A DNA stretch of 64,000 nucleotides from PALSA-1353 sp036267155 (GTDB lineage Bacteria > Planctomycetota > Phycisphaerae > Tepidisphaerales > Tepidisphaeraceae). A program made the translations under genes and the position numbers. Under the pieces are notes generated by a model. That model was given only the letters and a program-made list of their open reading frames with translations, was not told the origin of the DNA and ran no database searches. Numbering within the stretch: position 1 is the first letter of the stretch; each line of letters opens with the position of its first letter. The DNA is taken from positions 62,001-126,000 of the forward strand of contig DATAWP010000025.1 in assembly GCA_036267155.1 (NCBI GenBank). Direction: 5' to 3'. Shown here in pieces: positions 61,562 through 64,000 of the stretch.

Positions 61562-62509
61562 TTATCTGCCCTGCGGATTAATGCTCCCTCGGTTGCGTCG
61601 ACGCAGGAGAAGCGCGGTAGTGCCGACCGCGAGGATAGACAGCGAAAGGGGTTCCGGAACCGGAAGGACCACATTCGGTCCGGCTGCGTAATCAGCCGCG
61701 ATGGCGGCGCCACTCTGCGCGTTGTTATAAATGCGGAACTCGTCAATAGTGCCGGAAGTGGCGTTGTCGACGAGAAACGGCGATCGCCCGAGATAGGCGT
61801 TCGTGAAATTATAATCGCTGAGGGGAATAGCCGCGATTGTCTCTTGGAGTCCGCCGACGCCACCGGCGCTCACGTCGTACAGATAATAACTAAGCGTGCC
61901 GGCGGCGGCGTCAATGACGGTGGCCGACATGAAGGTTTCACCATCGTCCAGATAACCGCCACCATCAGCGCCAATGTTAGGGGTGGTCTCATACGCATCC
62001 GTTGCGTCACCGGTTGAGTACCCGTTGATGGTTTGTTCGACATGGTCGCCGCCGGTGTTGGCCCCGCCTGGGGGAGTTACAGGTTGAGGAGCGGATATGG
62101 CATGGATCAGATATTCACCACCTGCGCCAGTCGGTTGGTCGGCTGGATTGTCGTTGTTGCCATTTGAAAAAGTATAGGACTCGGCAAAAAACCCAGATCC
62201 CTGAAACGTGAACCATTCTTCAATAGTCGCACTGCCGCTGGACGGCAGGATGCTGGCAGGAAGGGAGAGATACCCGTTAGGATCGGGGTCGCCGCCCACA
62301 CTGAATTCGGGGTTGTTCAATTGAAGCTGGCCGCCGGAAACGGTGGCGCTGTTCACCAGAGTGCCGTTGGCGCTGCCGACGGAGTCGTTGGCCGTACCGT
62401 CATTGAAACTGTAGCGATGGGTCAGATCCGCGTGAACCGGCGCCACACCCAACAGCCCAATGAGCAGAACACCACAACCGATACCCGAATGACGTATGTG
62501 CATTTTCAT
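61562..62509 (-). CDS. LamG-like PEP-CTERM surface protein
   Basis: 315 residues from MKMHIRHSGIGCG. Signal peptide about 1-27 (ends HA). LTHRYSFNDGTANDSVGSANG opens a concanavalin-A/LamG-like domain (about 28-275). The C-terminus has PVPEPLSLSILAVGTTALLLRRRNR, a PEP-CTERM sorting signal. Probably exported and anchored or released by an exosortase (none in the window). GGAGGAAGG precedes the ATG. The open frame extends upstream into recG antisense-free sequence but the signal peptide fixes the start. Confidence 0.9.
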   Translation of the reverse strand: MKMHIRHSGIGCGVLLIGLLGVAPVHADLTHRYSFNDGTANDSVGSANGTLVNSATVSGGQLQLNNPEFSVGGDPDPNGYLSLPASILPSSGSATIEEWFTFQGSGFFAESYTFSNGNNDNPADQPTGAGGEYLIHAISAPQPVTPPGGANTGGDHVEQTINGYSTGDATDAYETTPNIGADGGGYLDDGETFMSATVIDAAAGTLSYYLYDVSAGGVGGLQETIAAIPLSDYNFTNAYLGRSPFLVDNATSGTIDEFRIYNNAQSGAAIAADYAAGPNVVLPVPEPLSLSILAVGTTALLLRRRNRGSINPQGR

Positions 62510-62540
62510 GCCTTCCTCCGTAAAATCCAACCCACAAGAT

Positions 62541-62565
62541 TTACTTTCGACGTGAAAGAAAGTAA
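62541..62565. promoter_or_regulatory. 8-bp inverted repeat at the PEP-CTERM promoter (operator-like)
   Basis: TTACTTTC (62541-62548) and GAAAGTAA (62558-62565) are perfect complements nine bases apart; the site touches the -10 box and covers the expected transcription start. A repressor site or an mRNA 5' hairpin would both be possible. Confidence 0.45.
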
Positions 62566-62592
62566 TTATGTCGTAAAATGCGATGATGTCAA
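62565..62592 (-). promoter_or_regulatory. Promoter of the LamG PEP-CTERM gene
   Basis: On the minus strand TTGACA (62587-62592), 16-bp spacer, CATAAT (62565-62570), about 56 bases before the ATG. Confidence 0.7.
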
Positions 62593-62712
62593 GAAGAATC
62601 TTGAAAGGTTTTTTCGGTAAGATTCGGTTCCATCCCCGGTAAAATGGGAAAGGTGAAGTGACCTGCCCACGAACGGTGGGCGTGTGAACCGCTGAAAACA
62701 AAGAGGCGGAAA

Positions 62713-64000
62713 TCAGCCTACCTGAACCAAGTCCATCGTTTTGCCGAACTGGGCAAGCAATGCTTTGCGAAGTGAAGCGTGACCCGGTTGCGACAGCTTC
62801 GCATCGTCGGCGAGCAGAAGTTGAGCGTCCTCCTTTGCCAATTGCAGCAGGTCCAACTCGCTGGTGACATCGGCCAGCTTGAACTCCGGCAGGCCGTGCT
62901 GGCGGGTGCCGAAGAATTCGCCGGGGCCGCGGAGACGCAGGTCCATCTCGGCGATCTCGAATCCGCTGGTGGTGCTGAGCATCGCGCCCAGCCGCGCTTC
63001 CGCGCCCGACGTGGGGGCATCGGATAGCAGGATGCAATGCGATGGCCAGATTCCCCGGCCGACCCGGCCGCGAAGCTGGTGCAATTGCGAAAGGCCAAAG
63101 CGATCGGCCCCGTCGATCACCATCACCGTGGCGTTGGGCACGTCGATGCCGACCTCGATGACCGTCGTGGATACCAGCACGTCGATTCGCCCCTCGCGGA
63201 AGTCGGACATCGTCTGCTCTTTCTGTTCCGTCGGCATCTGTCCGTGCAGTGCCGCCACGCGCAACTCGGCCAACGGGCCGGCGGCCAGCGATCGCATGTG
63301 CCGCGTCACCGATTTTCCATCGGCATCATCGTCTTCGATTTGCGGCACGACGATATACGCCTGGCGTCCGCCGCGCACCTGCTCACGGACGAATCGCCAC
63401 GCCTCCGCCGCCTGATTCGGCCGAAGCCATCGCGTGGTAATCGGCTGCCTGCCTGGCGGAAGCTCGTCGATGGCGCTCACATCGAAATCGGCGAAATAAG
63501 ACAGTGCCAGCGTTCGCGGGATCGGCGTGGCCGTCATCACCAGATAGTGCGGCATGGAGCCCTTGTCCGTTAACGTCGCACGCTGCCGAACGCCCAGGCG
63601 ATGCTGCTCGTCCACGACAATCAAACCGAGATTCGCAAACTGAATATTCTCCTGCAGCAGCGCCTGCGTTCCGACGACGAGATTTGCGTGCCCCTCCGCC
63701 AGGGCCGCCGCGACCGCGCCCTTGCTTTGGCGGCGCGTGCGCGAGGTCAACAACTCAATCTTCACGCTGGAATTGTGCAGCAGATTCCGTAGCGTGAGGA
63801 AATGCTGCTCGGCCAGGACTTCCGTCGGGGCCAGCAGAGCGGCTTGCATCTTGTTGGCCACCGCGACGAGCATGGCGTACAGCGCGACGACCGTTTTTCC
63901 GCTGCCGACGTCGCCCTGTAAAAGCCGTTTCATCGGCCGGCCGCTCTTGAGATCGTCCACGATTTGCCACACCGCGTTTTGCTGCCCGCTCGTCAATTCG
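62713..64000 (-). CDS. recG: ATP-dependent DNA helicase RecG (N-terminus outside window)
   Basis: The C-terminal 429 or so residues are seen; the frame stays open to the window edge. Helicase motifs: LTSGQQNAVWQI (Q-like), GDVGSGKTVVALYAM, VVDEQHRLGV, TATPIPRTLALS, VSTTVIEVGIDVPNATVMVI and QLRGRVGRG. The RecG-specific end with GEFFGTRQHGLPEFKLAD and LLQLAKEDAQLLLAD is present. RecG remodels stalled forks and Holliday junctions. A fragment of its 3' end is found at 61303-61393. Confidence 0.96.
   Translation of the reverse strand, partial: ELTSGQQNAVWQIVDDLKSGRPMKRLLQGDVGSGKTVVALYAMLVAVANKMQAALLAPTEVLAEQHFLTLRNLLHNSSVKIELLTSRTRRQSKGAVAAALAEGHANLVVGTQALLQENIQFANLGLIVVDEQHRLGVRQRATLTDKGSMPHYLVMTATPIPRTLALSYFADFDVSAIDELPPGRQPITTRWLRPNQAAEAWRFVREQVRGGRQAYIVVPQIEDDDADGKSVTRHMRSLAAGPLAELRVAALHGQMPTEQKEQTMSDFREGRIDVLVSTTVIEVGIDVPNATVMVIDGADRFGLSQLHQLRGRVGRGIWPSHCILLSDAPTSGAEARLGAMLSTTSGFEIAEMDLRLRGPGEFFGTRQHGLPEFKLADVTSELDLLQLAKEDAQLLLADDAKLSQPGHASLRKALLAQFGKTMDLVQVG

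Noticed and set aside
61303..61863. 186-residue frame covering the recG fragment
   Set aside because: Only the last 30 residues are homologous to RecG; the rest overlaps the PEP-CTERM gene in another frame.

Overview
The window looks like a chromosomal segment of a planctomycete, most likely Phycisphaerae-like. The supporting signs are a LEPR-XLL surface-sorting motif on a giant glycosidase, two PEP-CTERM proteins (one with dockerin-like calcium loops), an EF-Tu whose switch I region has the TKTVTI-type sequence instead of ARGITI, a complete alternative complex III (Act) operon joined to a caa3 oxidase, and small 'PFxPFxI' proteins scattered among housekeeping genes. No rRNA, CRISPR array, transposase or integrase was seen.

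Layout. 1-1145: an AT-richer accessory module (a partial gene and a TIGR04255-type gene with overlapping stop and start) next to an odd class II tRNA. 1214-9024: a small probably leaderless ORF, a TPR-methyltransferase, an FHA-GAF histidine kinase, an outer-membrane barrel protein and mfd. 9365-23571: a 13-gene respiratory operon, actABCDEF, a small membrane protein, a SCO copper chaperone, coxB (fused to cytochrome c), an A2-type coxA, coxC, subunit IV and a second subunit III. Together these move electrons from quinol through complex III to O2. 23630-31461: a membrane protein, a DapF-like epimerase plus ATP-grasp pair, priA, lysine 6-aminotransferase and a D-2-hydroxyacid dehydrogenase.

31606-37319 is the translation/transcription block: tRNA-Thr, tuf, rpmG, tRNA-Trp, secE, nusG, rplK, a small orphan protein, rplA, rplJ, rplL and a terminator. 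The rpoB-rpoC pair that normally follows is separated by a 4.5-kb LEPR-XLL glycosidase gene on the opposite strand, whose first catalytic domain has lost both catalytic glutamates. rpoB and rpoC have their own TTGACA promoter and are separated by a second copy of the small PFxPFxI family. 51172-64000: two PEP-CTERM genes, an ankyrin protein, a histidine phosphatase, topA and recG (cut by the window end).

The most unusual signal is in the last region. Each of the two PEP-CTERM genes lies between an intact upstream gene (a histidine phosphatase; recG) and a diverged fragment of the 3' end of that same gene. Both sets are on the minus strand in the same order, as if PEP-CTERM cassettes entered at gene 3' ends and displaced the old end. 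Other notable points are a leucine-type tRNA scaffold carrying a UGG (proline) anticodon, eight intergenic inverted repeats mostly built on a 7-bp period, and the DapF-like/ATP-grasp pair.
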